From: Takakia lepidozioides
Taxonomy: Eukaryota > Streptophyta > Takakiopsida > Takakiales > Takakiaceae
Assembly: GCA_030704615.1 (NCBI GenBank)
Contig: CM060732.1
Span: 59,627,053 to 59,687,052, forward strand
Direction: 5' to 3'
Length of the DNA stretch: 60,000 nt
Position 1 is the first letter of the stretch. Every line of letters begins with the position of its first letter. The translations under genes and the position numbers were made by a program. The notes under the pieces are model-generated. The model did no database searches, was not told the DNA's origin, and saw nothing but the letters and a program-made list of their open reading frames with translations. Below, piece after piece: positions 33,815 to 45,899 of this stretch.

Positions 33815-35655
33815 GTGAGCCAACCGTTATTTGAAGTAACTTGTCGCATGATAGTTCCGCTGTGAGGTTTGCCTGGATTTGATGGCTTTGACAATGGCCA
33901 TAGATAGCAGCTCGTAATATGTCAATTGTTCAAAACATGTACATATACCCCTGTACCAGTTAGAATGCGCTGATCGGTGGTCTCACAGTGGTAGCAGCTG
34001 GGCAATGGGTCATGATTGAAGCCATTGATTACTGTTGATGGAGGGTTGTCCGAGAGAGGCAGAGTCTGCTGTGCCATGAGGTCGTGAGACCAGGCGATGC
34101 GCCCGAGCTCATATTACAGCTCTTTTGCATTTTCACAGCTCGACTTCTTCTACCACAAGTGCTTGGAGCTTAAATCCTCACCCTGACTCTTGGTGTGTTT
34201 CTTTGGGATACCATTGTATTTGCATGTTTGGTTAAAGAAGAAGGAATTAAACAGCTGGAAACGGTAACTGGGGGGAGGGACGAAGGGAGAACACCCCGGG
34301 GTGGGTTTTCATTTACTGCAGCTTAGGCTGTCTTACACATGAATACCAAATTTGCTCGAGAGAGACGTAAGCTTCAGCTCTCAAGACCCGTAGGCCTTAT
34401 TACGCCCTTCCTTATGTCATCAGGCACACACTGCCACCAGATATATATTTACAATCAGCAGCCACCCTTCTCAGAGAATCAATCATATAGGAGAGAAAAC
34501 AGTTTGTGTTGAGCAACGGTTGTCAGGAGGACTCAGGAGTCTGCAGAAGGCCATTCATGTCAGTGCTGCAGACGGTGAATCAGCTATTTTGGAGCAGTCT
34601 GGAACCCAAATCCCCAAAAGTACTACTTGACTCTTGTGGAACAAACTGGTTCCGGGCCCACAAGCCCACCACGCCGCCTCTCTCGAGACTCGGATGCTAC
34701 AAAAACATGGACTCGCATTCTAGACTCTTTCCCCCACAACTCCCAAGGCTTCTCCTCTTTCCGTCCACATCTTCTCTCCGTTCGTCCAGAAGTTCGTCGT
34801 AGCATCGGCCCCACGTCGGGCCGGGCCCAATAGAAGCTGACGACAATATATCGGCACCGGCCATTGCTTTCCACTTGCCTTTCCGGTCTGGGTATTCTCT
34901 TGGGATATACAGTAAGTATTAGGTACCGTACGTGAATAGTACGTTGATAGTTGGACAGGTAGTTTCTGTAGGTATCAAGAGCGACATGAGTGTGTAGGTA
35001 CATACTTTAAGGACTACGGAGGTACCTTTCACTCCAGGCCAGTTGTTATATATACCTGCCAACAGTCAAACTCTGGGCAAACGGTATGGGATATATGTTG
35101 CTTTTGCGATAAAGACAATAGTTGAAGGTCCGAGAAAAAAATTGCAGTGACTCTTTACAGTACTGTACAGAAAAAGTTAAAGAGCGCGGACCCACCCCCA
35201 AGCGGCTTGGTTTTCATGACTCAACACCCAAAAGCTAGGCCTGGATGGAATATTTCATCCATATTACATACGCTTACATCCATTCGGAGGCTGCAGATGG
35301 AAGTAGTAGTAGGTATAAGGAATTATCTTCCGTCTGTATACGTACACGTAGGTCCCTCGTATACTCCGAATGGGTAGAATTCGATTTGGAAAAGCGGAGG
35401 TACAGAATGGATCGAGCCTGATCATCTTCATCTCTTGAGCTCGGTATGAATTTCTTTTCCCATGTCGAGGCCATGTCTGTCGATCTGTCTAGTTCTTGTT
35501 GATGTGCGCTGAGCAGGTTCCAAGATCATGAAGAACTGGCGCTTGGAGAGAAACTGTGAGGAGAGCCGGGGTGATGTGGGTGACGATGATCGATCCACCG
35601 GACCATGAAATATAGTTAGGATTCACACATTCTTCGCAGTGTAGGTAGCGACTCT
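33815..35655. other. Intergenic region between the two host genes
   Basis: The two genes converge on this segment. No recognisable coding sequence or repeat. Open frames up to 126 codons (34,623-35,003 minus) have no motif. A C-rich, splice-like stretch at 34,660-34,800 was examined and not assigned. Confidence 0.45.
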
Positions 35656-35659
35656 GATT

Positions 35660-35665
35660 TTTATT
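35660..35665 (-). terminator. Poly(A) signal of root-cap family gene
   Basis: AATAAA on the minus strand (TTTATT on plus), about 200 bp past the stop codon at 35,868. Confidence 0.45.
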
Positions 35666-35867
35666 ACAAGGAAACCTCGGTTTCTGTCATGAACGCTGGC
35701 ACATTCACTATGCTTACCTTGTGGCACCGTCAAATTTAACACTACATCTTATTGTCGTTTGCATGTTGCGACAGGCGCATTTATGGAAACAATTTACGTA
35801 ATCTAGAAATTTACTAACTGGCTGTTAACCTTTTTCACATAGGAATCTAGGATAAGCTGGTCGGATT

Positions 35868-37092
35868 CTAACGGCGGCACACGATTCCACCTGTTTTGGC
35901 GATTCCCGTGTTACCACATTCTGTGCGGTAGGTTGGCATGGCCAGCGGATTGGCCGGCATAGTAGCGATGCCAGAGAACTGGGTAAGTTTGCAATCCGCT
36001 GTCAACAAACCGGAGTTGGAGAACTTGTCGTCGCCTCCCATGATGGGCATGGGCACGTCTCTCTTGACTGGATTTTTGAATGCTGGCTGATAAGTCTGTC
36101 CGATGACACCATTTACAGTGGCTGTCAAGTTGTAGAAGTTGAACTGCATGTCCAGATGAGCGAAGCAGTCCTCCGTCGTTATCTGGTAGTTGTGGGTTTT
36201 GCTTTCACTATCAGTGATGGGCACTGCGCTCAATGCAACATTCATCTTCTCCTTAATGGTAATGAGTATACTATTCTTGTCTGTGATGCGCTCCACCGTG
36301 ACCTCGCCATCGCTGGATGTCCATTCAGCTTCAATGTCTTCAGGAACCTCGAAAGGCTTCCCGTCGAATGAGAACACGAGCTGATCAACCTTGTCGTCCC
36401 ATGTGCTCACCTTCTTAACAGCCACAGTGAGTGTGTGAGAATCAAAGAGAAATCCAAGAGCCTGAACCCATGTGTAATCACGACTCCTGCCCTCAGGCCT
36501 TTTGCCAATGAAGTGAGCGTTGATGTGAAGATTCTGGTCGGAAACAAGGCAGAAATCTTGGTCCTTCTTTCCATGGAAGTAGAACATCACACCGTCCCCA
36601 CCAACGATTCGAGGGTCGAAGCACATCGCCCCGTAGCCAGGGCAATGTGGCTTGCGATCTGCCGTGACGCATATCCAAGCATTACGATCAACCTTTCATG
36701 TGAGCCCCATTGAGTTCTATTTCAAATCCTAAATATTCAGTGATCACTCTTGCTTAAGTAACAATTGTAGATTGTCGGGTACGGCAGGAAATTTATACAG
36801 ACAACGCAAACACTCATATTTGTAACTCAAGAAGCAGCTCTAGAAAAGATCAAAGGACTTAGAAGTACTTACGTCTGCACTTCACACTGCAGTCGTCACA
36901 GTTGATGTAGCATGCCTTCCTGTCGTCCGAAAAGGAATTCGTCAAGCGGCTCCCACACTTCCTAGGGCATCTGAGGAGGGGACATCCGCTTTTAACCCCG
37001 CAATTGACTATGTCGGCCGCTGCAATGGGCTCTGCCACCAGCACGGCCAGAGCCGCCACCAACAGCAGGAATCCGCCATACTTGAAATCCAT
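35868..37092 (-). CDS. Root-cap/LEA-like secreted protein, two exons
   Basis: Exon 1 is 37,092-36,873 and exon 2 is 36,658-35,868. The 214-bp intron has GTAAGT and CGGCAG borders (phase 1), giving 336 aa. The protein begins with a signal peptide (MDFKYGGFLLLVAALAVLVA) and then a cysteine-rich segment (CPLLRCPRKC, CYINCDDCSVKC). Across the junction comes HCPGYGAMCFDPRIVGGDGV, then MFYFHGKKDQDFCLVSDQNL, INAHFIGKRPEG, RDYTWVQALGFLFDSHTLTV and a C-terminal Cys-containing tail. The 'GGDG-x-x-FYFHGKKD-x-x-F' and 'AHFIG-RP-GR-RD-TW-QALG' strings are characteristic of the plant Root_cap family (related to LEA-like, root-cap-expressed proteins). The biochemical role of the family is not established. 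The gene looks intact and has its own TATA box and poly(A) signal. Confidence 0.88.
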
Positions 37093-37210
37093 TGCTACCC
37101 AAGCTACAAAATGCTGGAAGATGCAAACAGCAGACCGATATTAAGAGAGCTCAGACAGTGGCCAGCTGGGACTCCAGGTTAGAAGTGGAATTAGACATGG
37201 ATTGACCTGC

Positions 37211-37218
37211 TATTTATA
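37211..37218 (-). promoter_or_regulatory. TATA box of root-cap family gene
   Basis: TATAAATA on the minus strand, 119 bp upstream of the ATG at 37,092. This is a suitable distance for a plant core promoter with a short leader. Confidence 0.6.
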
Positions 37219-37873
37219 CTCCATAGGCAGATCCACTTGCGGATATACACAGTCCATGGTCCACGGCGATGCCCTGATCTCCACCATACCCAACTTTTTC
37301 TCATGACTTACAACATCGTGCGTGCAGAGCTCCATGTCTTAGTTGCTTCTCGCTGTGACTCCAAAAGCGGGCAAGAAAGATGGTTCAAACTTCAAACAGT
37401 AGTAAGGCTTAACTGCCTTACTAGTTATTTTGCTTCTATGCACTAACAGCTATAGTTGGGCAAGGGTCAATTTTCTTAACAGCAACTGGTTGACTTCTTA
37501 GTTCAAAAACCAGTATTTTTACGGTAGTCATAAACAGCAACTGTTGAACGGCCTTAAGAGAAAAGTGATGAATCATGACATTGTGGGTCATGCATCAAAG
37601 TAGTCGGCATATTCCATAGTATCACAAAGTCGCCACTAGGTGCCAAAAATAATTAGTTTTAGAATTAGCATGGACAGCTTCATAAGCCTGAAATTTGGGC
37701 CCTACATGTTTTTTTTTTTCGATGTTTTGGGATTGAATTATTGCAATAAAAATCCACCAAATTTTTTAGTCTGATAAGAAATTAATAATTTTCTTCCAAT
37801 AAGTTAAGTAAAATTGACGCTCACAGTTATACCGGCCTCAAGCAGGTTCGCCGGCATCGAACCTGCTGTAATA
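37219..37873. other. Upstream region of root-cap gene, no gene seen
   Basis: AT-rich sequence with repeated ACAGCAACTG/AACAGCTATAG-like words and a 10-T tract near 37,712. No coding sequence is supported. It may hold promoter elements of the root-cap gene. Confidence 0.4.
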
Positions 37874-38045
37874 GTCACTAGAAATCCCATTCCCTTGCAT
37901 AAAAGATTAGGGCTAAATTCTAGTGACGTATTTCCCTCACTAGAATCATAAAGGTCACTAGAATCATAAAGCTGATCACGATGCAATTCCGTGAAATAAT
38001 CAACCTCTAAGCAATGAAGGAATATTTAGCCCTAATCTTTTATGC
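37874..38045. repeat. Nested hairpins, MITE-like
   Basis: A perfect 22-bp inverted repeat pairs 37,897-37,918 with 38,024-38,045 (core AAAAGATTAGGGCTAA). Overlapping it, GTCACTAGAA (37,874-37,883) pairs with TTCTAGTGAC (37,918-37,927). The loop contains two direct copies of TCACTAGAATCATAAAG. No target duplication was identified. Confidence 0.75.
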
Positions 38046-38049
38046 GTAT

Positions 38050-40130
38050 GTTTTGCAACATCTCGACATTTTTATAAGAAAATGAAATTAAAAAAACAGT
38101 TAAATATTTTATGAAAAAATGTCAAACTTATCAGGCAGCTAATTTAAAATTTATATTTTGTTGACCCTAATAATAATGTATGACGCTTTGTGGTGTCTCT
38201 TGATCCCGAGTGGCTAGTGCCAAGGTTCCCGTAGGAAGGATGGACACATGTGTGACACCAATCAGTGGATTGAAACCCACAACCAATTGGGAGGTGGTAG
38301 TGCCCATTGTTGACCCTTCATTGTTCTACCGTAGTCGAATTTGAGTTTGATAAGATCACCCATGTGGAATTTTTGAAAGTATCCTAGCAATTCTTATACC
38401 TCTCTCAAGGGTACATGTCCATCTACACCCAATCAGTCCCCAGTACTATAGGGAATAATTCCAAACACCCACTATTTGAGATGACTAGATAGCTCCGCAC
38501 AAATTTGGCTACAAATTTGGCTCCACATCCAGTTGCTCTTGCCATGACCTATTACTGCAAGTGGGAGTGACCTACGTGCAAGTAGTGATCTCACAATAGT
38601 CGGCGCCCGCTCTGCTCTCCTGATGGGGATGGAGCACGTATATAATGCCCAATTCCATTGACTACTCATGTAAGAATTTCATGGGGAATATTAGTATCAC
38701 CACGCAACATTGGCCACTTGCAACATGTAGAGCACGACGTGGAGGGGCCGGCCCGCATGGATGGGCATGAATCTCCGAAATGAGGATTTATGCTCCCACC
38801 AGGAGGGTTTCCATTGCTTATATTGCACCTATTATTTGGTGGTCATGTGACCCATTCTCATGTGCACTAGTGGATATGAAACTCTGCCCAATTGTTGCCC
38901 CATCACACCCAAGAGCCCCGCCTAAAATGTTTTGGGCAGACATTGGCCTCTTCAAGTGTAAAAAGACCCTTGGGGTGTCTTTCCACCTACACCCATTCAC
39001 CCTAATTCGCCATATAATAGTGGGTGAGGATGTGATGACAAGTTTTGAGCTTGGTGGAGATGCGGAGTTCCTCTAGGATTAGTTCTTAGAAAGCAAGTAT
39101 GTAGTGAGGAAGGGAGAGCAATGCAAAATAGGGTGTACACTAGGTTGTACACCGAAATCCAATTTTACCTTTGTAAACTCATGTTGACAGAAAATTTATA
39201 CAAAGGAACAAGAGGTTCTCATGCCATGCCACTTATCAATACAATACATTATGAATTCAAGCTCGAAGAATCTTATCCTGGCAACATTCTTTGAGCAGCC
39301 AGGATGAAGCCACATTTCTACATTGACCCTGAGTGAGTAGATAGCCGACATTCCATCCAAAATTAAAAATAGATGTGCACCTGCCACCCACATTCATGCA
39401 CTACAAGGTCAATTATTAGTGATTAACTATGAGGAAGACCATCCACAGAAGAGGTCAAGATGACATTGTGAATCATCTACAGAATAGGAGATGGAGCAGA
39501 TCATGCTAGATATATAAGCTTAGAGATTTAGTAGTGGGTAGAGTCCATATAAATAAGAAAGAATAGGAGAAGGGAAAACTCTCTTGAGGCCCGATCCTAG
39601 ATGGCTTGACTGTGAGACAAAAACTCTTATAAGATCTCATTTATATGTGAATAAAGAAGTTCATTCCTCCATCTGTTTTAAGAACTGTAGTTTACATAAA
39701 TATTGTGGTGTGTGGCAACATTAGTTGATAACTAAAATAGGCTTAATAAAGCTCCAGGGCCGCTGTGAAGAAGAAAAAAAAAAAAACAATTGCACACAAG
39801 ATCTAAAAAGCAGTCTTGTAAAAAACCCTTGCTAATCGCAACCTAATTGGGCTATGGCGTAAGTGGAGGGTTTAATTTTTTCCCTCCCAATAATTCTTCA
39901 TGTAAGGGCTTCGCCCACCAAAAATATTTGATAATAAATTTAACCAGGGCCCAACCCTGTTAACCAATAAATAATAAATAATGAAAAATGGGCTTAAGTT
40001 TTAACCGCCAACCAAAAAAATATCAAATTGTAAAAATCGCATTGGAGAAGTACTTCTATCATGAAATAACTTTGAAATGGTGGGATAAATTACCGCATTG
40101 CCTTGGAACTTGAATAACAACTCTTTTGAA
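38050..40130. other. Anonymous region with an LTR-like promoter/poly(A) segment
   Basis: No supported gene. At 39,546-39,555 CATATAAATA is followed about 95 bp later by AATAAA (39,650-39,655). The interval and the trailing TGTGGTGTGTGGCAACA resemble the U3/R/U5 arrangement of an LTR, but no second copy, TG start or target duplication is seen, so this is only a suggestion. The open frame at 38,780-39,076 has no recognisable domain. Confidence 0.25.
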
Positions 40131-40719
40131 TACCGTCCCTTATCAACCATTCAGGCGATAATTAACTCAAATTGAAAGTGCCTAACGCGTTTTGGGAATT
40201 TTTCAAATTTTGGCCTAATTGCACGGAAATTATGGGACCAAAGTGCCTAATGCCTAAAATTTCCAGCAAAAAACATTCCAGCCTCTTCTCATGTTGTTTG
40301 TAATAAGATGAAAATATCATTGAACAAAAATCAATAAAAATATATGCGTGCAAAATTAGCTTCCTACAAATCCCAATCTATTTGCGAGAGCTCCATGTAA
40401 CTTCGAAAGGCCCCTTGATAGACTCGACAATATCATCATATTCATCCTGGAGGGTAGATGGAGCCTGCATGCTTGGAGGAGATTTGAGCTGGGCCTGTTG
40501 GCATGGGACAAGGGGCCCATGGGCATTGGGTTTCTATTTTGTATTTTTATTCTTAAGAAAATAAATGTTTTCTCTTCTCATGTGCCTAAATTCAAAAAAC
40601 TTATAGCATGAAAAGATGCCTAATGTGAGAAATGGTTTGAGAAACGTGCCTAAGCAGTCTGTTTGGTTTTTAATAATTATTAGGGGCAAAAATGTCTAAA
40701 CGGTTGATAAGGGACGGTA
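40131..40719. mobile_element. MITE-like element with 18-bp perfect terminal inverted repeats
   Basis: TACCGTCCCTTATCAACC at 40,131-40,148 is matched exactly by its reverse complement GGTTGATAAGGGACGGTA at 40,702-40,719. If the outermost TA on each side is the target duplication, the layout (TA CCGTCCC...GGGACGG TA) fits a Tc1/mariner-type (Stowaway-like) MITE. At 589 bp it is long for that class. It has no coding capacity. Confidence 0.7.
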
Positions 40720-42490
40720 CATCTAAACAAACGCATAAAATCATCCGACCAACAGCACCCGGAATCGGCTCCATCTTGATGGTTTGTACTAAACGTTGAA
40801 CATAGCATAATCACAGCTGCCAATCGTTGTTTTGGAAAATATTTCTAAGAATTTTAACCAAGCAGAAGCTACCCGAATAACTCCCTGAATTGAATTTATA
40901 CCAAAAAGTTTTGATAGACGCGAGAAATAGATAAATGATTGTGGGCCGTGGAAATGGACTCACAATATAGAAAAGAATAGAGTTTATTATAGAAAAGAAT
41001 TTTGAATCGAGAGAAATTGTGTCTAGCCTCCTAGCACCTCTTTGAGACTATCCTGCAGTTGCATGGAAAATATCTGTGAAAACACAACAATTGTCAACCG
41101 TGGCTTTGAAATGTGTAATGAGCATTGTTACTTTGAGGCTAAGCGCTCTAGCTCTCATTGGAAATGTAAACACTCACAAACCTTGAGTGGAAAGCATGAA
41201 AACATATATGTTTGAACTGTCTTATAGAACTGACCATCTTAAATTATTGTCATTTGCTAACACCTTAATCATATAGGTGATTAAGCTTTGCTTCATGGTC
41301 ATCGCAGATACTTCCATTTATAGGTTGAAAAACAATAGTTGTATCAATGTTTTGCATTCCTGACATATTCTTTATTCTGCATTGGTTTTTGAACAACTTT
41401 CTAGAGACGTAAGGAACTGCGGCTGATTTCTCTTTGCAAATATCTGCTCACTATAAAGCGTAATAGCCAGCCACATGTCGCAGGTGTGCATTACACGCTC
41501 GTGTAAGGCACACCTGCGATATTTCTTTATCTTTATATCCAAGATCTTTTCTCACAGGAAGCTACCAGCGGGGAGAAAATATAAAGGAAGGATGAAAAGA
41601 AAATGAAATCAACCTATTTCTTTACGCAAAAAAAAGCCCCTCGTGTCGGGCATTACTGGATTTTCGGGCCCGCGCCTCAGGCGCCCTCCACTCAGGGCTT
41701 TCCCCTATACTTAAAACACCCAAAATGTACAAATTTAGGATCCTTGATAAAGTGCAAAGAGATGTATGTCAATTGACATTTACCATTGAAACTAAAAAAA
41801 ATAGAATACAAAGACCACGAGGCATCTTTCAACAAAACAAAGAACAACCTTGAATGATGTACTTCATGCTTACAACAAGAGAGCAACCTCCTAAGTTATG
41901 AGAGTCATTTCGAACATTAAACAAGAAGAACTATTTGAAGTAGAGATATATACGATCCAGTTCCCCCAAGGGCCAAAACATCCTTATACCAGCCGAGTCA
42001 TGATCAATTCCCTGAAATTCCTCAGTAAAGATATTGTGACCTTCTTAAATGTGTTGTCCTTGCAAGAACATTTTGAGAAGAAAAGAACTCCTGCCAACGC
42101 TATACAACATTTTTTTTATTGCCAGATTTCGTCAAGTCCGGCTAAAGCTCCATATGTCTTTCGCCTTTGTGCATTCAAGGGGAGGGCGCATGTTGCCACC
42201 TTAGCCGTAGGAGCTGGCCTGCAATGAAGGGGCCAGATATGGACTTTCCAAAAGGCGGATTTGTCCTAGTCACTACTTGGCAAGGAATGGGAGAAACCAT
42301 CTGTACCGGGCCCACCACTATGATTTTCACCACATCCCACATCCACTATGGCCAACTCTATAGCCCACTCTCTAGTTCTACCCTTAGTTTTGAATTTGAG
42401 GAGATTAGTATTGAGTTCATTTGTGTACAGTGTAGATACTATCATATGCTCGAGTTGGTGAAGATCACAGGAGAGCAGCTGCGGCGTGAG
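40720..42490. other. Anonymous AT-rich region, no supported gene
   Basis: No recognisable gene. The open frames (for example 41,898-42,227 +, 109 codons) lack motifs. The stretch holds the 42-nt hairpin at 41,478. Confidence 0.4.
41478..41519. repeat. 42-nt near-perfect hairpin
   Basis: Arms of 20 nt (41,478-41,497 and 41,500-41,519), with halves TCGCAGGTGTGC / GCACACCTGCGA and TTACACG / CGTGTAA, are separated by two bases and differ at one position. The predicted stem is long and GC-rich in otherwise AT-rich sequence. Confidence 0.9.
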
Positions 42491-42491
42491 C

Positions 42492-42523
42492 GTGCTCACG
42501 CTTAGCGCACTAAGCGTGAGCAC
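42492..42523. repeat. Perfect 14-bp-arm hairpin near MULE-like element
   Basis: GTGCTCACGCTTAG (42,492-42,505), loop CGCA, then CTAAGCGTGAGCAC (42,510-42,523). Further partial copies of GCGTGAG flank it on both sides (42,484 and 42,530). It lies about 560 bp beyond the end of the transposase-like coding region. Confidence 0.9.
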
Positions 42524-43087
42524 AAGTTAAGCGTGAGTCAGAAATTGGAAGTGGAACGTATAACCGTGGAAGAAGCAGGGCCTATTGTCATGGACGCAAA
42601 CCGGTGCCTATTGGAGCCTAACATACCATGTTGGGACCGAAGACGCCGACCTCCATGACAGAAAATGTGGGACGAATGTGTACGAAAAACTTCTCGACGA
42701 AGTAAGCATGGATGATTGGGTTTAGGGAAATGGATGAATGCAGGATGAATGTTGGATGATAATGACTGGATGAATGTGGCGTGAATGAGTGAAATAGGAT
42801 TGCTTGTAAAAGGCCATTCATGACATAAATCCCATTCATCTCATACAAAGTGAAATCATAAGCCAATTTTGTAATACAAGATTAATCTCATTCAAGAAAG
42901 TGTTGCCATTAACCAGCACTAAGTCTGATACAAGTCCACGTGTCTTGTCATGAACAACAGATCCAGAAGTCGCCATGGTGTACACCCGCCCATACCCTGG
43001 CAAGGGAACATTCACAATTTGGGTGACGCGACACTGCAGAGTTCTAGCAGAGTCCATCTTGCACTCATTGTCTGCACCAGCCTCAAC

Positions 43088-45869
43088 CTAACGTACCGCC
43101 TTTCCATTCCTTTTTGTGGGCCTATTGTTGCCATGTCGAGGCCGTGGTGGAAAGTTGAAAGGGAAAGCCATTGGGTTAACCGGTGTTACGACAGGATGGG
43201 CTCTTGGAAGGCGAAAGCCGGCCTCCTCTAGCATGTCAATTTCCAGTTTGGAGAGTGCGGTTCCTAACTTAACTGGCCACACGGCTGGAATTTGAGGCTT
43301 CATTATTACAGATTCCCGAACGGTCCCCATGACACAGCGCACAATGTCATCCGGACAGAACCAAAACTTGTGAGGCCTAGACTCCCGCGACTGGTAATGC
43401 TTGAACAACCCGGTGAATGTCCGGGCAGGAGTTGGGCAGGAGTTCCACAAGTCCTTTTGGAAATTTGGGACTTGCACTTCTGGAACGAGGATACCCTAAT
43501 AGCGGCACATTTGACTTTTGATCCATGGGGAGTCCGTTCTATATGCCACATTGCGTCTGTACAGTCTAACTCCTCTACTGGCAGCATGTTCTCCCCTTCC
43601 CTGGGGACTGTGCTGGTTGGAGCCTCCTGAGGGAACGAAGGCGAAGAAGACTCCCCCACAAAGGGGGTGGCACCCACGAAAGTGGAGGGCACAAGCACAC
43701 ATGGTACCAAGAAGTTGTCATGATCGTGCCGGTGCGAATCTGCATCCAAGCCTGGTGGGGTGTCAAGTTTCCGTTTGCACGAACCAAACCTCTTCTCTCC
43801 TTCCAGATGTGCAAGCCGTGACTCCAATGGTGTTCCCATTGTGCACTCGTTCACAGCCCGTGCCATCTTAGTAGGATCTTTTAATCTGTTTGCAGCCCTG
43901 AGCAGCAACTCTGCCCTGTCTGGCCCCTTGCCTGCACCCCGTCCTCGAAGGAAATTTCGGTACCGTGTTTGTTGCGATAGCACGCGGGCCATATCATCAG
44001 ATGATGCAACGTACAGATCCCGTCCGTTCTTCCCGAATTGCTTCATCCAAACAATGTGCACTGTCTCCGAAAGATTGCAGGAGGACATATCCGCAATTTT
44101 CGTCAGCGTCATATTCTGCAAGCAATGAGCTTTTCCAGTGAGCTTTCTTGTTTGAAGTGCAGTTGTAGTGGACAACAGCAGGCATCAAATGAATCAATCC
44201 CTCTTGACAAGTGAAGAAAAAAAACCCTCGGAGTCCCAAAACTTACTGTTGTCATGAAACCCCCCCACTGTCTGTACTGAAAATGCCAAAACCCAAACCA
44301 GTCGTCAAGCTCTTTAAGACCTTCCTGGCTTGCTGCATCCGAGGAGTACCACCATGTTCGGATAGTTTGATACAGTGAGTTTACGTCATGCTCAGTCAAT
44401 GCATCTTTGTACAAACGGCAGAGTCTCATGTGCTCGTCCTGCAATTCCACTTTTATGCAACTTTTTGTATTCCTCACAAAGGACTGCATCCAATGAAAGA
44501 GACAGGTGCGCTCCCTACCTTCCATAGGGGTTTTGGGGTCTCCAGAACCAAACACACACCTCACTGCATTCCAGTTTGTCTGTGCGTTGTCAGCCATGAA
44601 TCCATTGAAGTTTGGATCAGGCACACCATTCAATGTCATCACGTTGACAAGGGACGTCCACATCAGAATTTGAGATTCGGTGTCCTCGGACTGCATGTCA
44701 CAAACTGCTATAGGCGTGACTCTTTGGTAAGTTGGATTGTACACATGACAAGCCATGGTTGTCCAGTCCTTAACACGTTTGACATGGTCGAACATCAGCT
44801 ACGATTTCTCCAGATCTCCTCCAGGCTGCATTCTTCGGACCAGGCTAACCCCACTACAGGCTTCCTCCACCGTCGACATTTTGAACAAGTACACTTTCAT
44901 GGATCCCTTGCCTAGGAAGACACTATCCTGAATGAAGTCATATTTGCTTCTACGCTTCAAATCCAGAATGCTATCGACAGAACCTTTGTTCCCTGGGCCC
45001 ATTCGCAGTGCGTTGATGTGGTTCCGGACATCGGGACTGCTTAAAGTTGAGAAATGATCAATCACAGCCTCCAGGTTTGAGGAGTCCAGCTTCGATGAGG
45101 TGACATCTGGTTCCCCAAGAATATATATTTGCAAGAACGTCTTGCTTGTTGCAAGGGCGATGGCTGAAGGCGAAGCATTCGGAGCATTGTGGACTTCCTG
45201 CTGCATGAGTCCTCGAGCGGTTTCTATACCGTCTCTGCAATCTCCTTTGCACACCGGGTGATCGTGATTCCCGAAATGTATACAAGCTCAAGAAAGGGTG
45301 GGGCAACGATGAAGCACGTAGTACATGCGAGCCTTGCATGTGGCAATGCATGTTGGGACCAATTTGCAGAACCTGCAGATGAATGAAGTGCTACTGGGAG
45401 GGGCACAGCCCACTCCGAATGGATTTTCTGCATAGCCTTCCCACTTTGTTTCATTTGCGGAACCACTCAATCTCAGGCCATTGCAATCTGCATTTGTACA
45501 TCTCAGATGCCCCACACAAATTGATCTCTGAAACTTCAAACCATAAGGATTGTGTATGTTGGTAGTTTTTGTCGTGCACCAAGGGTGTCCATCATGTTTC
45601 TTGTCCATACCTTGCATCAAACCAGCCAAACCACCACACGAGGTTGGAGGGAGTAACTCAAAAAGGACATCACCATCGAACTCCGCCGGCAAGCATTTTT
45701 CTCTTTGAATTCGAATGATCCCCCACGCAATCCCACGCACATCACTCCTGCTATTAGGCAAGCCTTTTAGAGAGTGCAACTTTGGAATGACACTGGCAAT
45801 CTCTTGAACATCTTGGTCCACATAAGCACAGGGGTTTAGGAGGTGGAAGGATCTCTGAAATGTCCTCAT
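43088..45869 (-). pseudogene. MULE-like DDE transposase pseudogene
   Basis: One frame runs from 45,869 to 44,253, broken only by a TGA at 45,288 (LS*ACIHFGNHDHPV) and a TAG at 44,799 (LEKS*LMFDHVKR). It has a Cys/His-rich N-terminus (SICVGHLRCTNADCN, FICRFCKLVPTCIATC, HFGNHDHPV) and a core with VKDWTTMACHVYNPTYQRVT, CDMQSEDTES, FMADNAQTNWNAVRCVFG and CLFHWMQSF. This resembles the D/E/D plus C-x-x-H pattern of MULE-type transposases. A GTAAGT donor follows GGFMTT at about 44,253. Exon-like text continues (AVVHYNCTSNKKAHW; CNLSETVHIVWMKQFGKNGR, DLYVASSDDMARVL) and, after a one-base shift near 43,480, to NGKAVR at 43,088. Terminal inverted repeats were not found. The subfamily is uncertain. Confidence 0.55.
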
Positions 45870-45899
45870 CGGAGCTTTCTGAGCACTAGAAGCATTCGT

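Noticed and set aside
38780-39076. 98-codon frame considered as a gene
   Set aside because: No domain, no promoter or splice context, and stops on all sides; treated as anonymous.
39430-39720. Solo LTR
   Set aside because: TATA and AATAAA spacing is suggestive, but no TG...CA termini with a target duplication could be fixed.
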